Below, piece by piece: positions 16,560-25,378 of a stretch of DNA of 64,000 nucleotides. The translations under genes were made by a program, and so were the position numbers. The notes beneath the pieces are model-generated. The model saw nothing but the letters and a program-made list of their open reading frames with translations. It did no database searches and was not told the origin of the DNA. Every line of letters starts with the position of its first letter. The stretch's first letter is position 1. The DNA lies in contig NZ_GL882614.1 of assembly GCF_000195635.1 (NCBI RefSeq), forward strand, positions 1-64,000, given 5' to 3'. Source of the DNA: Bacteroides fluxus YIT 12057. GTDB lineage: Bacteria > Bacteroidota > Bacteroidia > Bacteroidales > Bacteroidaceae.

Positions 16560-18659
16560 ATGAGACGAATCGTACTGACATATATACTCTTATCTATCAT
16601 AGGAATATTGGGTGCACGGGCACAACGTGTCCTTAACCCGATGGATCCCAACAACAACCGGGACCAGTTCGGCAACCAAGTTGACCCCAACACACTGCCG
16701 GACAATCTGGAAGACAGTACCAACACAGAGATTCAAAGTCTTCCGCCCAAACTATACATGTGGCATCTGAGCGAGACCTTGGGTAACCGTACTATCATGC
16801 CCGCCGACACGGCCAGCCTCAACTTCCAGAACACAAACCTGGTAGAAGGCATGTTCGGGCACTATAACTATCTGGGAAACCTAGGTTCTCCCCGGCTCTC
16901 ACGCATCTTCTTTGAACGCCGCAATGATGAGCCTACCATTTTCATGGAACCCTTTTCCAGTTTCTTCGTCCGTCCGGACGAAGTCAAGTTCACCAACAGT
17001 AACGTTCCCTACACCAACCTGACTTATTACAAGGCAGGAAGCAAAGTGAATGGCGAGGAACGTTTCAAATCCTATTTCTCCGTCAATGCCAACAAGAGGC
17101 TGGCCTTCGGCTTCAATATAGACTACCTGTATGGACGGGGATATTACGCCAACCAGGCAACTTCCCATTTCAATGCGGGATTGTTTGCCAGCTATATAGG
17201 CGAGAAGTACCAGATGCAAGCCGTTTACAACAACTTTTTCATGAAGATGAACGAGAATGGCGGTATCGCAGACGACCAGTACATCACCCATCCGGAAAAC
17301 ATGTCAGAGGGAAAGAAACAATACGAGTCAAGCAATATCCCCGTCAGACTGGAGCAGACCTCAAACCGGAACAAAGACTTTTACGTTTATCTGACACAAC
17401 GTTACCGGTTGGGCTTTAACCGGGAAGTCACCCAAATAGAAAAAAAACAAACCAAAGGAAAAAGGGCAGCCAATGACAGTACTTCCCTTGCCGCCCAAGA
17501 TACCATTGTCACCGAAGAGTTCGTGCCCGTCACCAGCTTCATACATACCATCAAGGTAGAACGGTCACGACATAACTTCCGTTCGAACAATGAACCGGAA
17601 AATTACTATCCCGACTATTACATCTACAAAGACCACAGTAACGACTCCACCACTGCCTTCAGCGTAAAAAACGTATTCGGCATCGCTTTATTGGAAGGAT
17701 TCAACAAATATGCCAAGGCAGGAGTAACGGCTTACCTCTCTCATAAGTTCAGCAGATACGACCTGATGAACACCGACACGCTCTCGGACATGCGCCGCAT
17801 CCGCTATACGGAACAGGAAGTTTTCATTGGCGGCGAATTGGCCAAACGGCAAGGCAGACTGCTACACTATAACGTCAACGGTGAAGTGGGGCTGCTTGAT
17901 AAAGCCATCGGGCAATTCAAGGTAAACGCAAACTTAGACCTGAACTTCCGTCTTTGGAAAGACACGGTAAACTTCTACGCCCGCGGTTACGTCAGCAACA
18001 CGCTTCCTTCGTTCTATATGCGCCATTACCACTCCAATCACTATACATGGGACAATGACAATATGGACAAAGAATTCCGTACCCGTGTGGAAGGTGAACT
18101 GAACATTGCCCGTTGGGGTACGAACCTGCGCGCAGGTATGGAAAATATCAAGAACTACACCTATTTCAATCAAAGCGCCATGCCGGAACAGAACGGAGGA
18201 AACATCCAAGTGCTTTCCGCCACGCTGGCACAGAATTTCCGCCTGGGTGTCTTCCATCTGGACAACGAGGTGACTTGGCAAAAGACAAGCAATGCAACCG
18301 TTTTGCCGCTGCCGCAACTTTCACTCTACCACAACTTCTACATACTGGCAAAACTGGCGAAGAAAGTATTGACAGTACAATTGGGAGCTGACATCAGATA
18401 TTTCACGAAATACAATGCCCCCGCCTATGCACCTGCCACCCAGCAGTTCCACTTGCAAGCGACGAACGACCAGGTAGAAATCGGCGGTTATCCCATTGTG
18501 AACGTTTACGCCAACCTTCATCTGAAACGGACACGTATCTTTGCCATGATGTATCACGTCAATGCCGGAATGGGCAGCCCCAACTATTTCCTGGTTCCCC
18601 ACTATCCTATCAACCCCCGTTTGTTCAAGATCGGCGTTTCGTGGAACTTCTATGATTAA
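16560..18659 (+). CDS. Putative outer-membrane porin (Bacteroidetes type)
   Basis: A 699-residue protein with a signal peptide (MRRIVLTYILLSIIGILGARAQ, cleavage after ARA). The long body is rich in aromatic and alternating polar/hydrophobic segments and ends in a terminal aromatic strand (KIGVSWNFYD). This is the layout of the large putative-porin family in Bacteroidetes. Its first segment after the signal is Asn/Asp/Pro-rich (NPMDPNNNRDQFGNQ). I use the ATG at 16560; the TTG at 16548 lies within the promoter box. A solute-binding-like protein follows after 11 bases, suggesting cooperation in uptake. Solute is unknown. Confidence 0.8.
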   Translation: MRRIVLTYILLSIIGILGARAQRVLNPMDPNNNRDQFGNQVDPNTLPDNLEDSTNTEIQSLPPKLYMWHLSETLGNRTIMPADTASLNFQNTNLVEGMFGHYNYLGNLGSPRLSRIFFERRNDEPTIFMEPFSSFFVRPDEVKFTNSNVPYTNLTYYKAGSKVNGEERFKSYFSVNANKRLAFGFNIDYLYGRGYYANQATSHFNAGLFASYIGEKYQMQAVYNNFFMKMNENGGIADDQYITHPENMSEGKKQYESSNIPVRLEQTSNRNKDFYVYLTQRYRLGFNREVTQIEKKQTKGKRAANDSTSLAAQDTIVTEEFVPVTSFIHTIKVERSRHNFRSNNEPENYYPDYYIYKDHSNDSTTAFSVKNVFGIALLEGFNKYAKAGVTAYLSHKFSRYDLMNTDTLSDMRRIRYTEQEVFIGGELAKRQGRLLHYNVNGEVGLLDKAIGQFKVNANLDLNFRLWKDTVNFYARGYVSNTLPSFYMRHYHSNHYTWDNDNMDKEFRTRVEGELNIARWGTNLRAGMENIKNYTYFNQSAMPEQNGGNIQVLSATLAQNFRLGVFHLDNEVTWQKTSNATVLPLPQLSLYHNFYILAKLAKKVLTVQLGADIRYFTKYNAPAYAPATQQFHLQATNDQVEIGGYPIVNVYANLHLKRTRIFAMMYHVNAGMGSPNYFLVPHYPINPRLFKIGVSWNFYD

Positions 18660-18670
18660 TTGTGCAAAGC

Positions 18671-19501
18671 ATGAAAAAAGCCAAGTTACTGAAATATGTC
18701 ATCCTAGGACTTATTGCCGCATTTACCGCGACTTTCTTCTTCGAGAAAAAAGAAAAGCCGAAGGGGCATCCCAGAGACTATGCGGAAATAGCGGACGAAG
18801 GCATTATTCATGCTGCAACGGAATACAATTCCATCAGCTTCTACGTAGATGGTGATACCCTGTCCGGATTTCATTACGAACTTATTGAAGCCTTTGCCCG
18901 CGACCATGGGCTAAAGACGGAACTTTCGCCCGAAATGAGCTTTGACAAGCGGTTAAAAGGGCTGAGTGAAGGGAAATATGATGTAATAGCCTATGGAATC
19001 CTTGCCACCAGCGAATGGAAAGACTCCTTGTTGCTCACCCTTCCCATTGCATTGAACAAACAAGTGCTGGTCCAACGCAAAGCACGGTCCGACTCTGACT
19101 CATTATTCATCAGGAGCCAACTGGACCTGGCGGGAAAGACACTCCATATCGTCAAGAATTCTCCTTCCATGTTACGTATCCGCAACCTCGGAAACGAAAT
19201 CGGGGACACGATTTACATACAGGAAATAGAGAAATACGGCCCGGAGCAACTAATCTCATTAGTTGCCCACGGAGACATTGATTATGCCGTATGTGACGAA
19301 AGCATTGCACGCACCGCAGCCGACAGCCTTCCACAGATAGATATAAATACTGACATCAGCTTTACCCAATTCTACTCATGGGCAGTAAGCAAGCAGTCTC
19401 CCGTTCTATTGGACAGCCTCAATTCCTGGCTGTCATCTTTCAAGAAAGGGAAAGAATACAAGAAGATTTATAAAAAATATTACGGAAAACCCTTCACTTA
19501 A
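18671..19501 (+). CDS. Extracytoplasmic solute-binding protein (family 3, MltF N-domain-like)
   Basis: A 276-residue protein with an uncleaved-looking N-terminal hydrophobic segment (KYVILGLIAAFTATFFF, residues 8-24). It is probably membrane-anchored in the periplasm; no lipobox Cys is present. The body resembles family 3 solute-binding domains: GDTLSGFHYELIEAFARDHGLKTEL, then SEGKYDVIAYGILATSEWKDSLLLTLP, and a C-terminal YKKIYKKYYG. The same domain forms the N-terminus of lytic transglycosylase MltF, but no transglycosylase domain follows here. It starts 11 bases after the putative porin, and its stop overlaps the stop of convergent nadE. Ligand is unknown. Confidence 0.8.
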   Translation: MKKAKLLKYVILGLIAAFTATFFFEKKEKPKGHPRDYAEIADEGIIHAATEYNSISFYVDGDTLSGFHYELIEAFARDHGLKTELSPEMSFDKRLKGLSEGKYDVIAYGILATSEWKDSLLLTLPIALNKQVLVQRKARSDSDSLFIRSQLDLAGKTLHIVKNSPSMLRIRNLGNEIGDTIYIQEIEKYGPEQLISLVAHGDIDYAVCDESIARTAADSLPQIDINTDISFTQFYSWAVSKQSPVLLDSLNSWLSSFKKGKEYKKIYKKYYGKPFT

Positions 19502-21420
19502 TCCATAATCCCCTTGAGCCACATTTCCGAAGATGCATCGCTCGGCATGCGCCAGTCACCCCGTGGACTTATGGAAATGCTTCCCACTTTCGGGCCATCC
19601 GGCAAGCAAGAGCGTTTAAACTGCTGGTTGAAGAAACGGCGGAGGAAAGTTTGCAGCCATTTCTTAATGGTCTCTTCGTCATAAACACCTTTGAAAGTGC
19701 GTGCCGCCAAAAAGAATATCTTGGCCGGACGGAAGCCGCAACGCAGGAAATAATAAAGGAAAAAGTCATGCAGCTCATAAGGGCCTACCAGATCTTCCGT
19801 TATCTGCTGAATATTGCCGTTCTCATCTGCCGGAATCAACTCCGGACTGATTGGAGTATCCACTATATCGAGCAACGTAGAGCGGGAAGCCTCATCCATA
19901 CCGTTTTCAGCCACCCATTTCACCAGATGCCTGACCAAGGTCTTGGGTACACTTCCATTTACACCATACATGGACATGTGGTCTCCGTTATAAGTAGCCC
20001 ATCCTAACGCAAGTTCCGAAAGATCGCCCGTACCGACAACCATCCCCCATGTCTGGTTGGCAATGTCCATCAGAATCTGAGTGCGCTCCCGCGCTTGCGA
20101 ATTCTCATAAACCACATCATGCACATCGGCATCATGGTCTATGTCCTTGAAGTGCTGGATACAAGCCTCCTTGATGCTGACCTCACGTACGGTGATGCCC
20201 AGGGAATTCATCAAGTCCATTGCATTGGTATAGGTACGGTCGGTTGTTCCAAAGCCGGGCATGGTCACACCGATAATGCCTTTGCGAGCCCAGCCCAGCT
20301 TATCAAAGGTTTTCACACACACCAGCAAGGCCAATGTAGAATCCAATCCACCGGAAATACCGATCACCGCACTCTTTGCCTTGGTATGCACCAGCCGTTG
20401 CGCAAGTCCCGATACCTGTATGGAAAATACTTCTTCACAGCGCTCGTCCAGGGTAGCTCCTTGCGGAACAAAAGGATGGGGATCAAAAGTACGCGTAAGA
20501 TTCAAATCCTTGCTATTGACGTATTCCGCAGCCACATGCACGGGAAGTTCAGGCGCGCTGCACGACCGGCAAGCGGCGAAGGTAGTGTTCACCCGGCGTT
20601 CCGTACGCAGATATTCCACATCTATCTCACTGATTACAACCTGCTCTTCAAACGAGAAACGTTTGCCGGCGGCAAGCAGACTGCCATTTTCATAAATCAG
20701 CCCGTTCCCGGCAAACACCACGTCGGTAGTCGATTCCCCGAAACCGCATGAGCTGAACACATAGCCTGCAATGCAACGGGCAGACTGCTGGCTGATAAGG
20801 GAACACAGATAGGCATGCTTGCCGATGCCCTCATTATCCGCCGAAAGATTGAAAAGGATTTCAGCCCCCTGTAGCGCCAAAGCCGAACTCGGGGGGACAG
20901 GAGCCCACAAATCCTCACAAATCTCAATGCCGAAGGTCGTGTCGGCAGTATCGAACAACAGGTTTCTGCCCATCGGGATAATCTGGCCGCAAAGGCGTAC
21001 GCTGGTTTCAGAAACCTCACAGGCGGAAGTAAACCAGCGCTTCTCATAAAACTCCTTATAGTTGGGAAGATAGGTCTTAGGCACCACTCCCAGGACTTTG
21101 CCTTTCTGGATAACGACTGCCGTGTTCAGCAGTACGCCATTCAACGCAACAGGCATGCCCAGTATAGAAATGATATCCAGCTGGCGTGTATTGTTCAATA
21201 TCTGCATCAATCCCATTTCCGCCTCTTCAAGCAAAAGCTGTTGGGCAAACAGGTCTCCACATGTATATCCGGTAACGCACAATTCAGGAAAAGCAATGAT
21301 TTGCACTCCCTTGCCATCGGCAATAATAATTTCTTTTTCAATCTCCGAGGCATTGAACTTACAGTCCGCTACCTTGACGCGAGGCACAGCCGCCGCTACT
21401 TTTACATATCCGTAATTCAT
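19498..21420 (-). CDS. nadE: Glutamine-dependent NAD+ synthetase
   Basis: Makes NAD+ from nicotinic acid adenine dinucleotide using ATP, with ammonia drawn from glutamine. The 640-residue protein has an N-terminal nitrilase-type glutaminase domain carrying Glu (FPELCVTGY), Lys (VPKTYLPNYKEFYEKRWF) and Cys (FGIEICEDLW). The C-terminal synthetase domain has the PP-loop GISGGLDSTLALL and GTGDLSELALGWATYNGDHMSMY. The start at 21420 (MNYGYVKVAAAVPRVKVAD) is chosen because family homology begins there; the upstream in-frame extension is unlike the family. It converges with the solute-binding gene with four bases of overlap. Confidence 0.95.
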   Translation of the reverse strand: MNYGYVKVAAAVPRVKVADCKFNASEIEKEIIIADGKGVQIIAFPELCVTGYTCGDLFAQQLLLEEAEMGLMQILNNTRQLDIISILGMPVALNGVLLNTAVVIQKGKVLGVVPKTYLPNYKEFYEKRWFTSACEVSETSVRLCGQIIPMGRNLLFDTADTTFGIEICEDLWAPVPPSSALALQGAEILFNLSADNEGIGKHAYLCSLISQQSARCIAGYVFSSCGFGESTTDVVFAGNGLIYENGSLLAAGKRFSFEEQVVISEIDVEYLRTERRVNTTFAACRSCSAPELPVHVAAEYVNSKDLNLTRTFDPHPFVPQGATLDERCEEVFSIQVSGLAQRLVHTKAKSAVIGISGGLDSTLALLVCVKTFDKLGWARKGIIGVTMPGFGTTDRTYTNAMDLMNSLGITVREVSIKEACIQHFKDIDHDADVHDVVYENSQARERTQILMDIANQTWGMVVGTGDLSELALGWATYNGDHMSMYGVNGSVPKTLVRHLVKWVAENGMDEASRSTLLDIVDTPISPELIPADENGNIQQITEDLVGPYELHDFFLYYFLRCGFRPAKIFFLAARTFKGVYDEETIKKWLQTFLRRFFNQQFKRSCLPDGPKVGSISISPRGDWRMPSDASSEMWLKGIMD

Positions 21421-21688
21421 AAGGACGTTATTATTTATTCGGGCACAAAAATACGGTAATTTCTCTACAAACACAAAATAATCAATAAGTTCACCCAATC
21501 TATTTAAAAGACCACCCGTTTTTATACTTCTTGCCTGCCTACCTTATAATATACAGAACGTCTTTGTTACAATATCCATTTACCTACATGTACATGTCAG
21601 ATGCTGCCGAATAAAGGTATTGCATCCCCATCCAATGGAAATCCATTCGGTAGAATTTAAACTGCCACTATTTTTTTCGCCTTTTTTA

Positions 21689-21719
21689 TTTGGATTCTCC
21701 AAAGAAATAGTTATCTTTG
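21689..21719 (+). promoter_or_regulatory. Promoter of the perR-like/rubrerythrin operon
   Basis: TTTG (21689-21692), exactly 19 bases, then TATCTTTG (21712-21719): a textbook Bacteroides promoter. Expected transcription start is about 21725. Confidence 0.75.
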
Positions 21720-21734
21720 CAAGAGAAATAAAAA

Positions 21735-21747
21735 TGTAATAATTACA
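21735..21747 (+). promoter_or_regulatory. Fur/PerR-type palindrome, autoregulation candidate
   Basis: TGTAATAATTACA is a perfect 6-1-6 inverted repeat just after the predicted transcription start of the perR-like gene. With flanks it resembles the Bacillus PerR box TTATAATnATTATAA at 12 of 14 fixed positions. Binding by the encoded regulator is inferred. Confidence 0.6.
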
Positions 21748-21766
21748 AGTTTGGATTTTAAATGAC

Positions 21767-22195
21767 ATGGATGCAATAAAACGATTGCAAGAATACAATA
21801 TCAAACCTTCAGTGCAGCGCATATCCATTATGAGCTATCTGATGGAGCATCGTACGCATCCCACGGTGGATGAGATTTATACGGCATTGTCTCCAAGTAT
21901 CCCGACGCTGTCAAAGACAACCGTCTATAACACGTTGAAACTGCTTAGTGAACAAGGTGCCGCACAGACATTGACCATTGACGAACGGAACACCTGTTAC
22001 GACGCGGACACTACCCCGCACGCCCACTTCCTGTGCAAACATTGCGGAAAGGTCTATGATCTGGAATGTCCCGCCAACGTCAAAAAAGTGGAAGACATGG
22101 ATATGAACGGACACGATGTGCAAGAAATCCATTACTATTATAAAGGAATTTGTAAATACTGTATAGAAGAACAACTTTTAAGCAAAAAAGAATAA
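21767..22195 (+). CDS. Fur-family transcriptional regulator, PerR-like
   Basis: A 142-residue metal-dependent repressor. The winged helix occupies residues 1-80 (IPTLSKTTVYNTLKLLSEQGAA is the recognition region). The metal-sensing part has CYDADTTPHAHFLCKHCGKVYD and a final GICKYC. The two CxxC pairs form the structural zinc site. The Asp in CYD aligns with Asp85 of Bacillus PerR rather than the Glu usual in Fur, supporting peroxide sensing. The next gene, rubrerythrin, is a peroxide reductase 24 bases downstream in the same operon. The call as PerR rather than Fur is likely but not proven. Confidence 0.87.
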   Translation: MDAIKRLQEYNIKPSVQRISIMSYLMEHRTHPTVDEIYTALSPSIPTLSKTTVYNTLKLLSEQGAAQTLTIDERNTCYDADTTPHAHFLCKHCGKVYDLECPANVKKVEDMDMNGHDVQEIHYYYKGICKYCIEEQLLSKKE

Positions 22196-22219
22196 CTAAT
22201 TCAACTAATTTCTGAGAAA

Positions 22220-22777
22220 ATGAAAAAATTTAGATGTACTGTCTGCGGTTACGTATATGAAGGAGACGCAGCTCCTGAGAAATGTCCTTTGTGTAAAGCT
22301 CCTGCCAGCAAGTTTGTTGAAGTTGAAGAAGCAACAGCCGGCGGCCCGTTGGTATTTGCCGATGAACATGTTATCGGTGTAGCTAAAGGTTGTGATGATG
22401 AAATGATCAAGGACCTGAACAACCACTTCATGGGTGAATGCACAGAAGTCGGCATGTACTTGGCCATGAGTCGCCAGGCAGACCGTGAAGGTTATCCTGA
22501 AGTTGCCGAGGCTTTCAAGCGCTACGCTTGGGAAGAAGCAGAACATGCTTCCAAGTTTGCAGAACTGTTGGGTGACTGCGTATGGGATACCAAGACAAAC
22601 CTCGAGAAGAGAATGAATGCCGAGTCCGGCGCATGCGAAGACAAAAAGCGTATCGCTACCCGTGCCAAAGCGTTGAACCTGGATGCCATCCATGACACTG
22701 TCCATGAAATGGCTAAGGACGAAGCCCGTCACGGTAAAGGCTTCGAAGGTCTATACAACCGCTACTTCAAGAAATAA
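22220..22777 (+). CDS. Reverse rubrerythrin (peroxide reductase)
   Basis: A 185-residue non-haem iron protein that reduces hydrogen peroxide in anaerobes. The order of domains is reversed relative to classical rubrerythrin: the rubredoxin domain comes first ([10 protein letters not shown] and CPLC, residues 5-30). The ferritin-like di-iron domain follows with [30 protein letters not shown] and [17 protein letters not shown] supplying the Glu/His ligands. Co-transcribed with the PerR-like regulator and followed by a terminator, it forms a two-gene peroxide-defence unit. Confidence 0.92.
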   Translation: MKKFRCTVCGYVYEGDAAPEKCPLCKAPASKFVEVEEATAGGPLVFADEHVIGVAKGCDDEMIKDLNNHFMGECTEVGMYLAMSRQADREGYPEVAEAFKRYAWEEAEHASKFAELLGDCVWDTKTNLEKRMNAESGACEDKKRIATRAKALNLDAIHDTVHEMAKDEARHGKGFEGLYNRYFKK

Positions 22778-22797
22778 TCCTTCTTTTTGAATATACT

Positions 22798-22832
22798 GAA
22801 GTGTTCTTCCCACCCGGGAAGGGCACTTTTTT
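22798..22832 (+). terminator. Intrinsic terminator after rubrerythrin
   Basis: AGTGttCTTCCC pairs with GGGAAGgGCACT, followed by T7. Confidence 0.85.
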
Positions 22833-22854
22833 TATGCCTTTTTCCCTTTTTTCT

Positions 22855-22862
22855 TACTTTTG
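22855..22862 (+). promoter_or_regulatory. Candidate promoter of the ECF sigma factor operon
   Basis: TACTTTTG matches the housekeeping -7 consensus, 41 bases before the ATG at 22903. It lies inside the in-frame extension that begins at 22801, so that extension is unlikely to be translated. Confidence 0.5.
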
Positions 22863-22902
22863 GATGTCACGTTTGCCGGACTCATCCGTCTTACCTACAG
22901 AA

Positions 22903-23424
22903 ATGGAACTCAAAGAATTTAAAATAACCGTTCTCCCACTACGTGCCAAGTTACTGAACTATGCGCGGAAGTTAACCGACGAACCGGAGGATGCAGAAGA
23001 TGCCGTACAGGAAGCCTTGCTCAAACTATGGAGCAAAAGGCTTGACCTTGAACAATACCGGAGCATCGAAGCATTTGCCATGACGTTGACGCACAATATC
23101 TGCATAGACCTGTGGCGGGGCAAACATACCGGCAACCTGCCTTTGGACACCGTACAGGCAATGGCGCCCGCAGGAACTCCGGAACGGTTGCTGGAGATAA
23201 AAGATGAGATTCGCCTGATGCACGAAATCATAGATTCGCTGCCCACCCTGCAACGCACCATCATGCGGATGAAGGACATCGAGGAGTATGAAACCGAAGA
23301 AATAGCCGAAATAACCGGCTGTGGAGCAGAGGCAATACGCAGCAATCTGTCGAGAGCGAGAAAAAAAGTAAGAGACATTTACCTTCAAACCATACAAGAA
23401 AGAAAAAGGAGAAACAAGCCATGA
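22903..23424 (+). CDS. ECF-type RNA polymerase sigma factor
   Basis: A 173-residue sigma-70 family factor with only regions 2 and 4. Region 2 includes DEPEDAEDAVQEALLKLWSKR (about residues 25-45) and region 4 LPTLQRTIMRMKDIEEYETEEIAEITGCGAEAIRSNLSRARKKVRD (about 112-160). It directs transcription of an alternative regulon. Its stop overlaps the next start as ATGA, so translation is coupled to a membrane protein that resembles an anti-sigma factor. Two secreted or outer-membrane genes follow in the operon and are probable targets or inputs. It is not the SusCD-linked FecR type, since no SusC is nearby. Confidence 0.9.
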   Translation: MELKEFKITVLPLRAKLLNYARKLTDEPEDAEDAVQEALLKLWSKRLDLEQYRSIEAFAMTLTHNICIDLWRGKHTGNLPLDTVQAMAPAGTPERLLEIKDEIRLMHEIIDSLPTLQRTIMRMKDIEEYETEEIAEITGCGAEAIRSNLSRARKKVRDIYLQTIQERKRRNKP

Positions 23425-23852
23425 AAATAGATGAACTGTTAGACAAATATTTCGAAGGAGGGACTTCCTGTGAAGAAGAGCGTGAAATACGCCGCTTCTT
23501 TGCCCAAGAGGAGATACCCGGGCATTTGGAAATGTATCGCCCTCTATTTACCTATCTGGCTCAAGAAATAAAAACCGGGCAAGAGACAAACCGGAATATT
23601 ATCCCTCCGGAAAGAAAGAAGAGCATTCGCCTGCACCGCCTGTTCCGCACACTTGGAGGTATTGCCGCCGGAGTGCTCCTGTTAACCGGCATCGCCCATA
23701 TAGTCTCCGTTTCCTATTCTCCCGAGAATTACGTCATTATCGACGGTAAACGCTACACGGACGACAAGCTGGTACAAGCCAAGGCACTGGAAGCCCTGCA
23801 GAATGCCGGCTTTACGGATGAAGACCTAAGCAACTTACTGTTTCAACATTAA
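23421..23852 (+). CDS. Probable membrane anti-sigma factor
   Basis: A 143-residue protein overlapping the sigma factor gene by four bases. The N-terminus (DELLDKYFEGGTSCEEEREIRRFF, residues 4-27) matches the cytoplasmic segment seen at the start of many Bacteroidetes anti-sigma proteins. A single hydrophobic segment (about GGIAAGVLLLTGIAHIVSVS, residues 78-97) gives an N-in, C-out membrane protein with a short periplasmic tail (YVIIDGKRYTDDKLVQAKALEAL). No FecR domain is present, so it is a minimal version. Role is inferred from position and topology. Confidence 0.75.
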   Translation: MKIDELLDKYFEGGTSCEEEREIRRFFAQEEIPGHLEMYRPLFTYLAQEIKTGQETNRNIIPPERKKSIRLHRLFRTLGGIAAGVLLLTGIAHIVSVSYSPENYVIIDGKRYTDDKLVQAKALEALQNAGFTDEDLSNLLFQH

Positions 23853-23865
23853 TATAAACAAGGTT

Positions 23866-24336
23866 ATGAAAACATCTATATTTATTTGCCTGCGAAAATT
23901 CTTCCTGTCCGTCCTGCTGATGTGCCTGCCGCTATGGGTACAAGCACAAGACGGACTTCAAATAGCCAGCTTGTTCAACAAATACGGAGAACGGAAAGAT
24001 GTGACCAGAGTAGAGCTGAACGGCAGTATCTTGAAATCTTACCGCATGACTACCTACAAGAGTCTTGTGTTCAAAGATATCGGCCCCTACCGGCAAGAGA
24101 TACAACAATGCCTTGCCAATGACAAGCAAGCCAATGTCAAGAAAACCCAGGAAGTAATGGAAAGCGGTGTCCTGCGCAGCGCTTACTACCAGCTGAAAGA
24201 AGTGGAGCGCAACGGAAAAAAACTCAACCGATACATTCTTTTCAAAATAGGGAAAGATACGATGGGCACCTTGATTTACATTGAAGGTCTCCTCAGTGAG
24301 AAAGAAATGATGGATATGCTTTACAAACCGGAATAA
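23866..24336 (+). CDS. Secreted protein of the ECF operon (DUF6108-like)
   Basis: A 156-residue protein with a signal peptide (FFLSVLLMCLPLWVQAQ, cleavage near residue 28). The mature part is about 128 residues, basic and mixed alpha/beta, with no known catalytic motif. It starts 14 bases after the anti-sigma candidate. I believe it belongs to the Bacteroides DUF6108 family, from memory of similar proteins; this needs a profile search. Probably periplasmic and part of the signal chain or regulon of the sigma factor. Confidence 0.7.
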   Translation: MKTSIFICLRKFFLSVLLMCLPLWVQAQDGLQIASLFNKYGERKDVTRVELNGSILKSYRMTTYKSLVFKDIGPYRQEIQQCLANDKQANVKKTQEVMESGVLRSAYYQLKEVERNGKKLNRYILFKIGKDTMGTLIYIEGLLSEKEMMDMLYKPE

Positions 24337-24355
24337 CATTAAAACATTACATAAC

Positions 24356-25264
24356 ATGAAAACCAGAACATTTATTCTAACTTGCCTGTTGGCAATGCCC
24401 GCAGGCCATCTCGCAGCCCAGCAACCTGCCGAACCCGAACAAAGAGCCACCGTAACCACCCGGGGAGACTCTATCATTATCCTGAAAGGAAAAGGAGACA
24501 TGCGCATCAAGGTATATGAAGACCAGCTGGAGGAAGGTGAAGAGAAAGAAGTGGAAATCTATGAAGGAGTTTACCTTGAAAAGGTGGATGCCGATAAACG
24601 TACCTTTTTAGATGCCTTGCCTTTCATACCCAAAAAGAAAAGATACAATTCATACGAGCCGCACAATTCCGGCCTGTATATCGGATTCAGCCGGATGTCG
24701 AACGATTTTCTTTCATTCGGTACCGGTAAACAGGCAAACCTGGACTTGTCACAATCATGGGAGTTCGGATTCAACTTCCTCTCAGTCTATCACAATTTTA
24801 AGAAAAATCCTCACTGGGGACTGAATTTCGGTGCCAACTGGGGGTATCGGTCATTCAGCATAGATGGTAACCGTGCCCTCTTGAAAACAAATGGAGCAAG
24901 CGTACTTACGGAAGGCGATGAAGAGACCGGTTACAGCAAAAGCCGTCTGCGCCACTTCTTCTTCCGCATCCCCGTTACCCTGGAATGGCAACAGCAACTA
25001 GGCAATCACCGTCTTATATTCTTCAATGCCGGTCCTGAGTTTGAGATACGCCATGGTGTAAAGTCATTCTCACACATCAACGGCGGTAAAAAGCAAACTG
25101 TAGGCAAAGGAATGTACGTGCGCCCGGTCGGCGTAAACCTGCTGGCACAGGCCGGCTACGGCAATCTCGGCATTTATCTGCGTTATTCCACTTACGGATT
25201 ATTCCAGAAAGATAAGGGAATGGAGGTATCCCCCTACTCGTTCGGTATTGCATGGTATTGGTAG
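24356..25264 (+). CDS. Outer-membrane beta-barrel protein of the ECF operon
   Basis: A 302-residue protein with signal peptide MKTRTFILTCLLAMPAGHLAAQ. After an acidic periplasmic-looking stretch (DQLEEGEEKEVEIYEG) come repeated amphipathic strands: GLYIGFSRMSNDF, WEFGFNFLSVYHNF, WGLNFGANWGYRSF, ending in PYSFGIAWYW with a terminal aromatic residue. This is the pattern of PorT-like outer-membrane beta-barrels. It is last in the sigma/anti-sigma operon and is followed by a bidirectional terminator. Function unknown. Confidence 0.78.
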   Translation: MKTRTFILTCLLAMPAGHLAAQQPAEPEQRATVTTRGDSIIILKGKGDMRIKVYEDQLEEGEEKEVEIYEGVYLEKVDADKRTFLDALPFIPKKKRYNSYEPHNSGLYIGFSRMSNDFLSFGTGKQANLDLSQSWEFGFNFLSVYHNFKKNPHWGLNFGANWGYRSFSIDGNRALLKTNGASVLTEGDEETGYSKSRLRHFFFRIPVTLEWQQQLGNHRLIFFNAGPEFEIRHGVKSFSHINGGKKQTVGKGMYVRPVGVNLLAQAGYGNLGIYLRYSTYGLFQKDKGMEVSPYSFGIAWYW

Positions 25265-25284
25265 GCGTCCCGCCGCCATAAAGA

Positions 25285-25325
25285 ATCCCCGAAATTGCAG
25301 TCTGACACAATTCCGGGGATCTTTT
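25285..25325. terminator. Bidirectional terminator between ECF operon and FadL-like gene
   Basis: ATCCCCGaAATTG pairs with CAATTcCGGGGAT (13 bp, one mismatch, 10-base loop), followed by CTTTT on the plus strand, between convergent genes. Confidence 0.8.
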
Positions 25326-25378
25326 ATACCCTAAGGTATTTGCAATGAAAGGTTATTTGCGATGAAAACAGTTTTCCG

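Larger units (their letters stand above)
21421..21766. other. Divergent intergenic region between nadE and perR-like gene
   Basis: Holds the perR-like promoter and palindrome listed separately. On the minus side no full TAnnTTTG box is obvious for nadE. Bases 21560-21660 are gene-free and contain only short dyads such as AATGGAAATCCATT (21637-21650). Confidence 0.5.
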
